A DNA stretch of 13,576 nt from Egaibacter sp046050465 (lineage in GTDB: Bacteria > Pseudomonadota > Gammaproteobacteria > Burkholderiales > Burkholderiaceae_C). The position numbers and the translations under genes are program-made. The stretch covers positions 1-13,576 of the forward strand of contig JBJOPS010000021.1 of assembly GCA_046050465.1 (NCBI GenBank), given 5' to 3'. Every line of letters begins with the position of its first letter. The first letter of the stretch is position 1. Positions 1 through 6,355 of the stretch are shown piece after piece. The notes beneath the pieces are model-generated. The model saw only the letters and a list, made by a program, of their open reading frames with translations, was not told the origin of the DNA and made no database searches.

Positions 1-167
1 TGAGCCTGGAGGATGCGAAAGCCAAGATCGAGGCCTGGCGGCGGGACTATAACGAGGTGCGTCCTCACAGTGCGCTAGACTGGCGCACGCCACACGAATT
101 TGCCTTGCAGGCTGGCCTTAAGGCCAGCCTGCAAGGCAAGCAAACAGCCGGAAAATCTAACTTCTGA
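1..167 (+). CDS. IS3-family transposase OrfB, C-terminal fragment (cut by window edge)
   Basis: The frame starting at base 3 runs without a stop to TGA at 165-167 and encodes 54 residues. They begin SLEDAKAKIEAWRRDYN and contain NEVRPHSAL followed by TPHEFA. This is the very recognisable end of the IS3-family integrase-core (rve) domain, just downstream of the catalytic glutamate, which lies off the window. The tail after TPHEFA (LQAGLKASLQGK) is encoded by a perfect palindrome. Whether the full transposase is intact cannot be judged here. The related OrfA and the start are outside the window. Confidence 0.88.
   Translation, partial: SLEDAKAKIEAWRRDYNEVRPHSALDWRTPHEFALQAGLKASLQGKQTAGKSNF
100..139. 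repeat. Perfect 40-base palindrome inside the transposase 3' end
   Basis: Bases 100-119 (TTGCCTTGCAGGCTGGCCTT) are the exact reverse complement of 120-139, with no spacer. The palindrome is translated as part of the transposase tail. In RNA it would give a very stable hairpin from either strand, allowing for a small loop at the centre. No T-run follows on either side, so it is not a standard Rho-independent terminator. Confidence 0.9.
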
Positions 168-168
168 A

Positions 169-193
169 CGGTACTGATTCGGGGTTAGGGTCA
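169..193 (+). repeat. Probable right terminal inverted repeat of the IS
   Basis: The stretch between the transposase stop and the DUF1501 remnant reads GGTACTGATTC, then GGGGTTAGGGTCA. Its terminal CA and its location at the junction match an IS3-family right inverted repeat. The left copy needed for proof lies outside the window, so the inner limit is approximate. Confidence 0.5.
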
Positions 194-269
194 CCGTCAT
201 GGCCAGTTGACCAGAGCGGCGCAGGAAGGCGCGGCGGCTGTGGAATTGAGGTTGCTGAATCAGGTGCAT
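194..269 (-). pseudogene. DUF1501 family protein, 5' remnant truncated by the IS
   Basis: On the minus strand an ATG at 269-267 starts MHLIQQPQF followed by SRRAFLRRSGQLA, a typical start of DUF1501 proteins with a twin-arginine (Tat) motif at residues 11-16. After about 25 codons the frame crosses into the insertion sequence and stops at about base 75, leaving a 64-residue chimera without the DUF1501 domain. A good ribosome site (AAGAAGG, 6 bases from the ATG) is still present. It lies 11 bases after the DUF1800 stop, the usual DUF1800-DUF1501 gene pair. DUF1501 proteins are probable exported proteins of unknown function. The rest of the gene may survive beyond the left end of the IS, outside this window. 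Confidence 0.75.
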
Positions 270-280
270 GATGGGCCTTC

Positions 281-2116
281 TTATTTCTGGATCAGGTATT
301 GGGCGCAGGCCATCACCATCAGCACGGCTGCGTAAACACGGTTGAGCTTGGTACTGGACGAGCTGGCAGCTGTGACCGGGGTGTTGTTCAGGGCATTCAC
401 AATCGCCAGTTGATTGGCAGCAGAAACCTGCCCCGCACTCAGCAACAGGCACACCCGTTGTACCAGCGCCGTAGCGTCTGTCACCAGTGCCAATTCGGCG
501 GCATAGCCGGCTCTCATGTCTCTGGGGTTATTGGGGCCAATGCCGGCAGAGATTGTGCTCATGATGAAATTGAGGTAACCCCCGGTGCTGCTTTCGTTGA
601 GCAACTGGAACTCAGGCACCACGACGCCAGCTGTCAACGTCGTGGAAGAAGGCACGTAGCCAGGACGGAAAAAGTTGAACACGGAGGGCGAACGCAAGGG
701 GCTTTGACCGAGGTTGGTTCCAGCCTGGCTCTGATCCGGAATCTGCCAACCCCCGTTGGTTGAGGTAATGCCGAAAGTTCGCCCCCATTGCGCCAGCCGC
801 ACAATGGGCTCCCGAAGTTTCCCGTATTCAGGACTGCTCAGCCCCGTGGGGCCCCGCGCTTCGTCATCCATCAGGATGGCGGCAAACACGTAAGCCAGAT
901 CACCTCGCACCCCGGAGCCGTTGTTATTGAACACGGTGGCCACGCGCGCAACGTAGGCCGGGCTGGGGTTGCTGGTCACCAGCCGCTGAATCATCTGCTT
1001 GCAGAAAAATGGGCCTACATTGGGATGGTTGAAGATCGTGTCCAGCGCCGTTTTGAGCGCTGCCTTGGCCACATCTTCTGTCGCGTTGCCCGTTGTTGAA
1101 GAAGCACGTTGCGGGATGGTAGTCCCCAGGAACGTAACCGCCAGCACGGAGTGCCTGCTGACGATCATGCGCATGGGCAAGCGCACATAGGTCGTATTCG
1201 GGATGTTACGACCACCAAGATTCGTATTGGTGTTTTGGCGCATGTCCACGTCATAGCCGGTAAAGATACGGGCCAGGTTGGACACATCGCTTTCGGTGTA
1301 GCTGTTTTGAGAAACACCCCCAACCGTTTGCACCGTGCCGTCAATGTTCAGCAGGTTGAGCCCCAGTGAGAACAACTGCATGACCTCACGTGCAAAATTC
1401 TCATCGGGTTGCCGCCCTGCAGAATTTTCCCGCTGATTGCCTTTCGTGTTAAGAAAATGCCCCATTGCCGGATTCAACGTGATAGCTTCCAGCAAATCCC
1501 GGTAATTGCCAAACGCGTGGGTATTCAGCAGATCCCAGTAGTGGGCAATGGCGTGGCTTCTCCAGCTGAGGTCCAGACTATTGACCGACACCACAAAAAA
1601 CTCGGACAACGCCAGCGCCACCCGCTTGCGCATGGCGTCCGGTGCTGTCATGAGCTGGCTCCAGATCATGTAATCTGCCGGATAGCTGTTGTCATAATAT
1701 TTGGCGGGATTGGTAACGTCGGCATACCCCTTGTTATTGAGCCAATCCCATCCGGTCGGACCTGGCATGGCCATTTGCCGCTCCAACCAGATCTTGAAAC
1801 CCAGCGAGCGCACCGAGGCAATCTCGGCATCACTTGCCGAGAACTGCGCTTGCAGCAAAAACCGGGCGGCTTCTTCGTCCGTAACCGCGGTGGGAAATAA
1901 CGTTGTGCCAGCACTCAGTACTACCGTACGTCCTGCAACCGGGTCATTGCTGACACCAGCCTCATCACCTGCACTTGCACCACCCCCGCAAGCAGTCAGG
2001 GCCGCGGCTGTAATGAGAGAGGCACCCAGTACGCTACTGGATTCCAGTGCCCTGGTCTCGGTTTGTGAAGTCGCCGCTACAGCGGTAGCCGGCTCTTCAA
2101 TTACGTCTTGTAACAT
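281..2116 (-). CDS. DUF1800 domain protein, predicted lipoprotein
   Basis: The 611-residue product belongs to the DUF1800 family, large exported proteins of unknown function usually encoded beside a DUF1501 gene. Family landmarks are RFLLQAQFSASDAEI near 85-100 with KIWLERQ after it, RKRVALALSEFF at 163-174, NYRDLLEAITLNPAM around 204-218, and the hallmark DENFAREVMQLFSLG at 238-252. The hydrophobic stretch VLGASLITAAALTAC ends in a lipobox (LTAC, Cys43), then a Gly/Ala/Ser-rich linker, so it is probably a lipid-anchored periplasmic or outer-membrane protein. The region before the hydrophobic core is long and acidic, with one arginine, which is unusual for a signal peptide. The ATG at 2116 has only a weak AAGG 8-11 bases upstream. 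Its downstream partner DUF1501 is broken by an IS, so this gene may have lost its functional partner. Confidence 0.9.
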   Translation of the reverse strand: MLQDVIEEPATAVAATSQTETRALESSSVLGASLITAAALTACGGGASAGDEAGVSNDPVAGRTVVLSAGTTLFPTAVTDEEAARFLLQAQFSASDAEIASVRSLGFKIWLERQMAMPGPTGWDWLNNKGYADVTNPAKYYDNSYPADYMIWSQLMTAPDAMRKRVALALSEFFVVSVNSLDLSWRSHAIAHYWDLLNTHAFGNYRDLLEAITLNPAMGHFLNTKGNQRENSAGRQPDENFAREVMQLFSLGLNLLNIDGTVQTVGGVSQNSYTESDVSNLARIFTGYDVDMRQNTNTNLGGRNIPNTTYVRLPMRMIVSRHSVLAVTFLGTTIPQRASSTTGNATEDVAKAALKTALDTIFNHPNVGPFFCKQMIQRLVTSNPSPAYVARVATVFNNNGSGVRGDLAYVFAAILMDDEARGPTGLSSPEYGKLREPIVRLAQWGRTFGITSTNGGWQIPDQSQAGTNLGQSPLRSPSVFNFFRPGYVPSSTTLTAGVVVPEFQLLNESSTGGYLNFIMSTISAGIGPNNPRDMRAGYAAELALVTDATALVQRVCLLLSAGQVSAANQLAIVNALNNTPVTAASSSSTKLNRVYAAVLMVMACAQYLIQK

Positions 2117-2137
2117 GGTGTGCGCCTTGTAAGTCAG

Positions 2138-2152
2138 CCACTGTGTCAGTGG
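2138..2152 (-). promoter_or_regulatory. Small hairpin in the DUF1800 leader
   Basis: CCACTG and CAGTGG are separated by three bases, giving a perfect 6-bp stem starting 22 bases upstream of the DUF1800 start codon. It lies downstream of the candidate promoter and would be in the mRNA leader. It could be a repressor site or an mRNA structure; nothing in the sequence decides this. Confidence 0.25.
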
Positions 2153-2161
2153 TTTGGCGCG

Positions 2162-2190
2162 ATACTAGAGACCGGCCTGAGCCCCTCCAA
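2162..2190 (-). promoter_or_regulatory. Candidate sigma-70 promoter for the DUF1800 gene
   Basis: Read on the minus strand there is TTGGAG (2190-2185), a 17-base spacer and TAGTAT (2167-2162), about 45 bases before the DUF1800 ATG. Spacing is ideal but both boxes are only partial matches, so this is a weak prediction. No terminator is evident after pyrF, so read-through from the upstream operon is also possible. Confidence 0.3.
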
Positions 2191-2261
2191 GCGACTTTTC
2201 AGTTTGTTACGTGAGTAACTGCAACGACTTGCAAGCAACCGCTTACAACCGCACCGATACG

Positions 2262-3113
2262 TTATGTCATCACCTGGTCGCGGGCTGACTGCAGCACCCG
2301 GCGGGTTGCGAGAGCTTCATCACGGGCCCTGGCAGCAAAATCAGGGCCGGATGAGGCATACAAAATGGCCCGGGACGAGTTGACAATGATAGGTGCCGTG
2401 GTTTGCCCGGCCGCGCCTCGCCAGCCCGCCATCACCGTTGCCGCAGCATCACCGCCTTGCGCCCCCACACCGGGGATCAGCAGGGGTATGGCGGGGGCCA
2501 CCACCCGCACACGCTCAATTTCTGCAGGATAGGTGGCGCCCACCACCAGGCCCAACTGGCCATTCAGGTTCCACGGACCTTGAGCAAGCCGGGCAATGTG
2601 TTCATACAGCAGCGGCTCACCCTGCACGCTGGCCAGGCGCTGGTTCTGCAGATCATCACCTCCCGGATTGGAGGTGCGGCACAACAGGAACGCACCTTTG
2701 CCTTCATATTTCAGATAGGGCTGGATGGAATCAAAGCCCATGAAGGGTGACAGCGTCACGCAATCGGCGCCGTAACGCTCAAACGCTTCCTTCGCGTACT
2801 GCTCCGCGGTGCTGCCAATGTCGCCACGCTTGGCATCCAGAATGACGGGCACCTGCGGGGCTGCCTTGCGCATGTGCGCCATCAGCCGCTCCAGCTGGTC
2901 CTCCGCCCGATGCGCGGCGAAGTAGGCAATTTGTGGTTTGAACGCAATCACCAGATCGGCCGTGGCGTCCACGATGGCGGCGCAAAAGTCGTAAATCTTG
3001 CTGGCGTCACCCTTGAACGACCCGGGAAACCGGGTGGGTTCGGGGTCTAGCCCCACGCACAACATCGAGCCGTTTTGGCGCTCGGCATTGCGCAGCATGT
3101 CCAGAAAAGTCAT
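2262..3113 (-). CDS. pyrF: Orotidine 5'-phosphate decarboxylase (group 2)
   Basis: The enzyme converts orotidine monophosphate to UMP, the last step of de novo pyrimidine synthesis, in the cytoplasm. The 283-residue length and motifs fit the longer group 2 OMP decarboxylases: GLDPEPTRFP at 21-30, FKPQIAYFAAH at 58-68, and the active-site signature DAKRGDIGSTA at 93-103 with the catalytic lysine at 95, then SPFMGFDSIQPYL. The ATG at 3113 lies one base after the UDG stop (TGA-C-ATG), and there is no convincing ribosome site, so translation is probably coupled to the upstream gene. It is the last gene of the tsaB-rimI-udg-pyrF run. Confidence 0.97.
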   Translation of the reverse strand: MTFLDMLRNAERQNGSMLCVGLDPEPTRFPGSFKGDASKIYDFCAAIVDATADLVIAFKPQIAYFAAHRAEDQLERLMAHMRKAAPQVPVILDAKRGDIGSTAEQYAKEAFERYGADCVTLSPFMGFDSIQPYLKYEGKGAFLLCRTSNPGGDDLQNQRLASVQGEPLLYEHIARLAQGPWNLNGQLGLVVGATYPAEIERVRVVAPAIPLLIPGVGAQGGDAAATVMAGWRGAAGQTTAPIIVNSSRAILYASSGPDFAARARDEALATRRVLQSARDQVMT

Positions 3114-3114
3114 G

Positions 3115-3987
3115 TCAGGATTTTACCGATTGGCGCATCACATCCATGGCCAGACACAGATCAGCCCAGGCCTTGGCCTTGTCCGGCAGGTTGCGCAACA
3201 GATAGGCCGGGTGATAAGTGGCGATGACTGGAACACCGTGGTACTGGTGCGCGCGGCCACGCAATTTGCCGATGGGCTCCGTCGTTTGCAGCAGCGACTG
3301 GATCGCAAAACGCCCCATGGCCAGAATGACTTTGGGCCGCAACAGCTCGATTTGGCGCTGCAAATAAGGCGCGCACTGCGCTACCTCGTGCGGCTCGGGG
3401 TTGCGGTTGGCTGGCGGACGGCACTTCAGCACGTTGGCGATGTAGACGTTGTGGTGGCGGTCCAGTTGAATGGCACGCAGCATGTTGTCCAGCAGCTTGC
3501 CCGCCTGCCCGACAAAGGGCTCGCCCCGCAAGTCTTCATTTTCACCGGGCGCTTCGCCGACAATCATCCAGTCCACCTGCGGCGCCAAACCGGGGCCGGC
3601 AGGCACCTGGCCCACACCAAACACGGTGTTTTTACGGCTCTCGCACAGCGTGCAGGCACGGCAGCCCGACACGGCGGCTTCGAGTTGCGCCCAATCCATG
3701 CGGTCGATGCCATCAGGGCGCTGCATCAAACCTGTAGCGGCGGGCTGGGTGGCGGGCTGACGGGCAGCAACTGGAATGGTTTTAGACGGTTTTACAGGGT
3801 CATTTATGGCCTCAGCTCCCGCCGGATATGCATCAGTAGCTATTTTTTTAATAGCAAAAGGCACTTGCGCCGATGGTGATGCTGGCGCAGCAACAGGTCG
3901 CGCGGGCGGCTGCCACACCTTGATGTGCATCGCCTCCAGCATGGCTCGCTGGCGCTCATCGAGTTGCAAACCGGGTTCCTGGATCAT
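3115..3987 (-). CDS. Uracil-DNA glycosylase, family 4 (4Fe-4S type)
   Basis: This enzyme removes uracil from DNA as the first step of base-excision repair. The 290-residue protein has the family 4 layout: cluster cysteines 109 and 112 (CRAC), then 189 and 205 (LKCRPP ... AQCAPY); motif GEAPGENED at 144-152 followed by FVGQAGKLLD; and motif HPAYLLRN at 259-266. The catalytic domain occupies only about residues 95-285. The first ~95 residues are a Pro/Ala-rich, probably disordered extension, longer than in typical family 4 enzymes of about 200 residues. Residues 45-64 of it are encoded by a copy of the dispersed 58-base repeat. The gene starts 10 bases after the rimI stop and ends one base before pyrF. 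Confidence 0.93.
   Translation of the reverse strand: MIQEPGLQLDERQRAMLEAMHIKVWQPPARPVAAPASPSAQVPFAIKKIATDAYPAGAEAINDPVKPSKTIPVAARQPATQPAATGLMQRPDGIDRMDWAQLEAAVSGCRACTLCESRKNTVFGVGQVPAGPGLAPQVDWMIVGEAPGENEDLRGEPFVGQAGKLLDNMLRAIQLDRHHNVYIANVLKCRPPANRNPEPHEVAQCAPYLQRQIELLRPKVILAMGRFAIQSLLQTTEPIGKLRGRAHQYHGVPVIATYHPAYLLRNLPDKAKAWADLCLAMDVMRQSVKS
3798..3855 (-). repeat. Dispersed 58-base repeat, copy A (in the UDG linker)
   Basis: Oriented on the minus strand it starts GCTATTAAAAAAATAGCTAC. Ungapped, it matches copy B at 43 of 58 bases by hand count. It encodes UDG residues 45-64 (AIKKIATDAYPAGAEAIN), in the same reading frame as copies B and D. It is visibly more AT-rich than the flanking coding sequence. 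Confidence 0.75.
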
Positions 3988-3997
3988 GGCGTGGAAC

Positions 3998-4465
3998 TCA
4001 TAATTTGAGGCTCATCACCAGCGCGTCTTCGCGCTGGTTGCCACCCGCGGGGTAATAGTCCTTGCGCTGCCCCACCCGGCGATAGCCATGGCTCTCATAC
4101 ACCTGCATCGCACGCTGGTTGCCCACCCGCACCTCCAGCCACAACCACTGCGCGCCCTGCCCCCTGGCCCAGACCGCCAGCGCGTCCAGCATCACACGTG
4201 ACCAGCCCTGGCGCTGGTAGTCGGGCGCCACGGTGATGTTGAGCAGATGCACCTCGTCCACCCCCTTCATCGCCACAAAATAGCCCAGCAGCGTGTCACC
4301 AGCCATCAGCAGCTGCGACTGGTAGCCCGAGCTCACGGCATCGGCAAAGTTGAGCCGGGTCCAGGGATGGGGATAGACCCGCTGCTCAACCGACAGCACC
4401 ACATCGAGCCAGTGCGTTTGCAAAGGCTCAAAGCGGACTTCCAGAGGTTTGACAACAGCGTTCAT
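3998..4465 (-). CDS. rimI: Ribosomal protein S18 alanine N-acetyltransferase
   Basis: RimI is a GNAT acetyltransferase that modifies the N-terminal alanine of ribosomal protein S18. The 155-residue product shows the GNAT core: LLNITVAPDYQRQGWSRVML at 74-93 (acetyl-CoA pyrophosphate loop, with Ser in place of the usual second Gly/Ala), then LWLEVRVGNQRAMQVYESHG and the RimI-like GYRRVGQRKDYY at 127-138. I chose the ATG at 4465 because the frame upstream of it overlaps tsaB and is not GNAT-like. The start has no clear ribosome site and lies 19 bases after the tsaB stop, so coupling is likely. The tsaB-rimI pairing is common in proteobacteria and supports the assignment. Confidence 0.93.
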   Translation of the reverse strand: MNAVVKPLEVRFEPLQTHWLDVVLSVEQRVYPHPWTRLNFADAVSSGYQSQLLMAGDTLLGYFVAMKGVDEVHLLNITVAPDYQRQGWSRVMLDALAVWARGQGAQWLWLEVRVGNQRAMQVYESHGYRRVGQRKDYYPAGGNQREDALVMSLKL

Positions 4466-4484
4466 GAGCAGGGTTTCGTCGGCA

Positions 4485-5216
4485 TCACGCTTGTTGCGCG
4501 GCTTTCTGGTCGGCGCGCTCCTGCGTGGTTTGCGCCACTTTATCGCGAATATAGGTGGGCAAGGCCTCGTCGGCGCGCACCGCGTGGCCAGCGGCCAGCA
4601 AGGCGGGCGCCAGACGCAACATGGCCGTCGCGGTTGGCAAGGCCTGGACGCGGCGCACCGGGGCGGGGAACGGCAGCCGCTCGCCGTAAGCGGCAAACGC
4701 GTTACCCGCCAGCAACCAGCTGGCGTCCTGCCAGCCAGTCGGCAGCAGCAGGTTTTCTGGCCGAATCAGGCTGTAGCCCTCATGTTGCTTACATTGTCCG
4801 CTATTGAATTCATAGTTTGCGGCGTACACCTCGTCCATGCGGGCATCCAGCAGCGCCAGCACCCGCAGGCTGGCATCATCCGGCGCGCCCTGGTATCGGG
4901 CTTCCTCGGCCACGGCCAGCAGCGTATCGACCGGCAACACCTTCACGCCAGCACCAAAGGCCAGGCCCTGCGCCACGGAGCATGCCGTTCGAAGCCCCGT
5001 GAAGGAGCCCGGCCCGCGCCCAAATGCAATCGCGTCCAGTTCCTCAAAGCGCAAATCAGCTTCGCGCATGAGCTGCTGGATCGCCGGAATCAGCGTGCTG
5101 GAAGCCTGCGCTCCACCTGCACCGGTGTGCGCCCAGGTGCGAGGCACCCCATCGACGTCGCGTTGCAGCGCAATCGACATCACATCGGTACAGGTGTCAA
5201 AACTGAGCAAATTCAT
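4485..5216 (-). CDS. tsaB: tRNA t6A37 threonylcarbamoyltransferase complex subunit TsaB
   Basis: TsaB is the inactive, scaffold-like ASKHA-fold partner of TsaD. With TsaE it forms the complex that transfers threonylcarbamoyl to A37 of ANN-decoding tRNAs. The 243-residue protein begins MNLLSFDTCTDVMSIAL, contains the hallmark GRGPGSFTGLR at 67-76 followed by VAQGLAFG, and later ALLDARMDEVYAA. The C-terminal tail is charged (ERADQKAAQQA). Residues 134-153 are encoded by a diverged copy of the dispersed repeat. The start at 5216 lies 18 bases after the exporter stop and has no evident ribosome site; its leader is partly made of repeat copy B. The substrate for this pathway is made by the Sua5-type enzyme at 7878-8900. 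Confidence 0.95.
   Translation of the reverse strand: MNLLSFDTCTDVMSIALQRDVDGVPRTWAHTGAGGAQASSTLIPAIQQLMREADLRFEELDAIAFGRGPGSFTGLRTACSVAQGLAFGAGVKVLPVDTLLAVAEEARYQGAPDDASLRVLALLDARMDEVYAANYEFNSGQCKQHEGYSLIRPENLLLPTGWQDASWLLAGNAFAAYGERLPFPAPVRRVQALPTATAMLRLAPALLAAGHAVRADEALPTYIRDKVAQTTQERADQKAAQQA
4759..4816 (-). repeat. Dispersed 58-base repeat, copy F (in tsaB), diverged
   Basis: It aligns ungapped with copy B at about 33 of 58 bases; the matches are concentrated at both ends (CTATGAA at one end, GGGCTACAGCCTGATTCGG at the other). It encodes TsaB residues 134-153, in a reading frame shifted by one relative to copies A, B and D. The assignment is less sure than for A, B, C and D. Confidence 0.5.
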
Positions 5217-5227
5217 GTCAATTTAGA

Positions 5228-5285
5228 GGTCAAATCAGCCCTTAGCCCCCGTCGAATATGCCTGAGCAGCTTCTTTTTTCATAGC
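5228..5285 (-). repeat. Dispersed 58-base repeat, copy B (exporter 3' end and tsaB leader)
   Basis: On the minus strand it begins GCTATGAAAAAAGAAGCTGC and ends GGCTAAGGGCTGATTTGACC. It encodes the last 16 residues of the exporter (AMKKEAAQAYSTGAKG), supplies that gene's TGA stop and continues into the 18-base gap before tsaB. It is the best match to copy A (43/58) and copy D (37/58). Confidence 0.78.
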
Positions 5286-6293
5286 GACAGGTGCAGCAGC
5301 GCGTACGCCAAACAGGATGCCCACCGTCACCAGCACCAGGCCTGCTGACAGATTCCAGTGCAATGGCTCACCCAGGAACACCACGGCAGCCAGTGCCGAC
5401 AGACCCGGCACCAGCGCCGTGATCATGGTGGAGCGCACGGGGCCGAAGTGCTGGATCATTTTGGTGAAGGTGATTCCCGATATCACCACCGAGCCGCAGC
5501 CCTGAAAAAACATCTGGAACAGCACGTCACCCACCGGTGCTGTCAGAAAATGGCTGGGCACCGCGTGCAGCGCCAGCAGCAACCCATAGACCGGCACATA
5601 GGTAAAAAACGCAAACGCGGTGATGGCGATGGTGGCACGCACGGCGTCCAGCTTATGGCGGCGCGCCAGCACGCTGTAGACCGACCAGCAAAACGCGGCA
5701 ACCATGAACAGGATGTCGCCTTTCCAGACGTTGCCGCCATCAAAGGCGTGCAGCAGACTGGCGCCACCCACCATCAAATCACCTGCGACGATGAAACCCA
5801 GACCCAACGCACGTGAGGGTGTGATGCGGTCCCCCAATACCCAGATGGCGAGCAAAGCCGTCCAAAGCGGCAGGCTGCCTGGCATCAACACCGAGGCGTG
5901 GGCGGCTGGCGCATAGACAAAGCCGCTATAGGCCAGCATGGCGTACAGCAGGCCTCCAAACACGCCAGCCGTGGCCGTCACGCGCAGCGACAGGGGTGAC
6001 AGGCCAAAGAACGAAGACGCTTGCGCCAAGCCAGTCTGAGTGGCGGGAGATTCGTGCCCTCGCTCGTACCCTCGCGCCCGGTCGCGCTGAACCAGCCACC
6101 AGCCCCAGGGCAACAACACGGCGCTGGCGCCCAGAATGCGGGCCAGCGCAATGTCAAACGGCGTTAGCGTCGCACCTCGCGCGGGATCGGCCGAGGCCCG
6201 GGCAATGACGATGAACGATGTCCAGATGATGACAGTGATGACGGCAGCAGCCCGGCCAACCAGAGTGGGGGACAGACCCTTAAAGAAACGCAT
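5235..6293 (-). CDS. EamA-family (DMT superfamily) inner-membrane transporter
   Basis: The 352-residue protein is a drug/metabolite-type exporter with the two-EamA-domain, roughly ten-helix layout. The first helix carries AVITVIIWTSFIVIARAS at about 17-34, typical of EamA repeat starts; the second half has DILFMVAAFCWSVYSVLARR, the equivalent position of the second repeat. Near the end are GPVRSTMITALVPGLSALAAV and FLGEPL, also characteristic. The substrate cannot be told from sequence. I chose ATG 6293 because it begins just before helix 1; an upstream in-frame GTG at 6323 is possible but adds non-membrane sequence. The C-terminal 16 residues and stop come from repeat copy B. It heads the minus-strand run to tsaB and diverges from dacB. 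Confidence 0.9.
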   Translation of the reverse strand: MRFFKGLSPTLVGRAAAVITVIIWTSFIVIARASADPARGATLTPFDIALARILGASAVLLPWGWWLVQRDRARGYERGHESPATQTGLAQASSFFGLSPLSLRVTATAGVFGGLLYAMLAYSGFVYAPAAHASVLMPGSLPLWTALLAIWVLGDRITPSRALGLGFIVAGDLMVGGASLLHAFDGGNVWKGDILFMVAAFCWSVYSVLARRHKLDAVRATIAITAFAFFTYVPVYGLLLALHAVPSHFLTAPVGDVLFQMFFQGCGSVVISGITFTKMIQHFGPVRSTMITALVPGLSALAAVVFLGEPLHWNLSAGLVLVTVGILFGVRAAAPVAMKKEAAQAYSTGAKG

Positions 6294-6355
6294 GGGGTGA
6301 TTATCGACCGACCGCGGGTTCACCGTCTGGCGCTGGGCTGTAGACTCGTGTGAAC
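6294..6355. promoter_or_regulatory. Short divergent promoter region between the exporter and dacB
   Basis: Only 62 bases separate the two divergent ATGs. Toward dacB, TTCACC (6319-6324), a 16-base spacer and TAGACT (6341-6346) lie 9 bases before the ATG. Toward the exporter, GATAAT (6305-6300, minus strand) lies 6 bases before the ATG. Neither gene has a Shine-Dalgarno sequence. If these boxes are real, both mRNAs would be leaderless or nearly so. Confidence 0.35.

Larger units (their letters stand above)
1..193 (+). mobile_element. Right end of an IS3-family insertion sequence
   Basis: This is the 3' end of an IS3-family element whose remainder lies outside the window. It holds the C-terminus of the DDE transposase (stop at 165-167) followed by about 26 non-coding bases. 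Those bases end in GGGTTAGGGTCA, which fits the IS3-family rule that the element ends in CA; I place the boundary at 193. From 194 onward the sequence becomes the antisense of a DUF1501 gene start, so the junction is supported from both sides. The left end and the target duplication cannot be seen, so the exact end is inferred within a few bases. Confidence 0.8.

Noticed and set aside
2206..2219. GTTAC-4 bases-GTAAC inverted repeat upstream of the DUF1800 gene
   Set aside because: Five-base arms are too short to call an operator; it lies upstream of the candidate promoter but has no other support.
2998..3879. Long plus-strand open frame opposite the UDG gene (293 codons)
   Set aside because: It is a GC-rich shadow of UDG and the pyrF start; the minus strand carries clear UDG motifs.
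4466..4696. N-terminal extension of the rimI frame
   Set aside because: It overlaps tsaB in another frame, is Arg/Cys/Pro-rich and unlike GNAT proteins.
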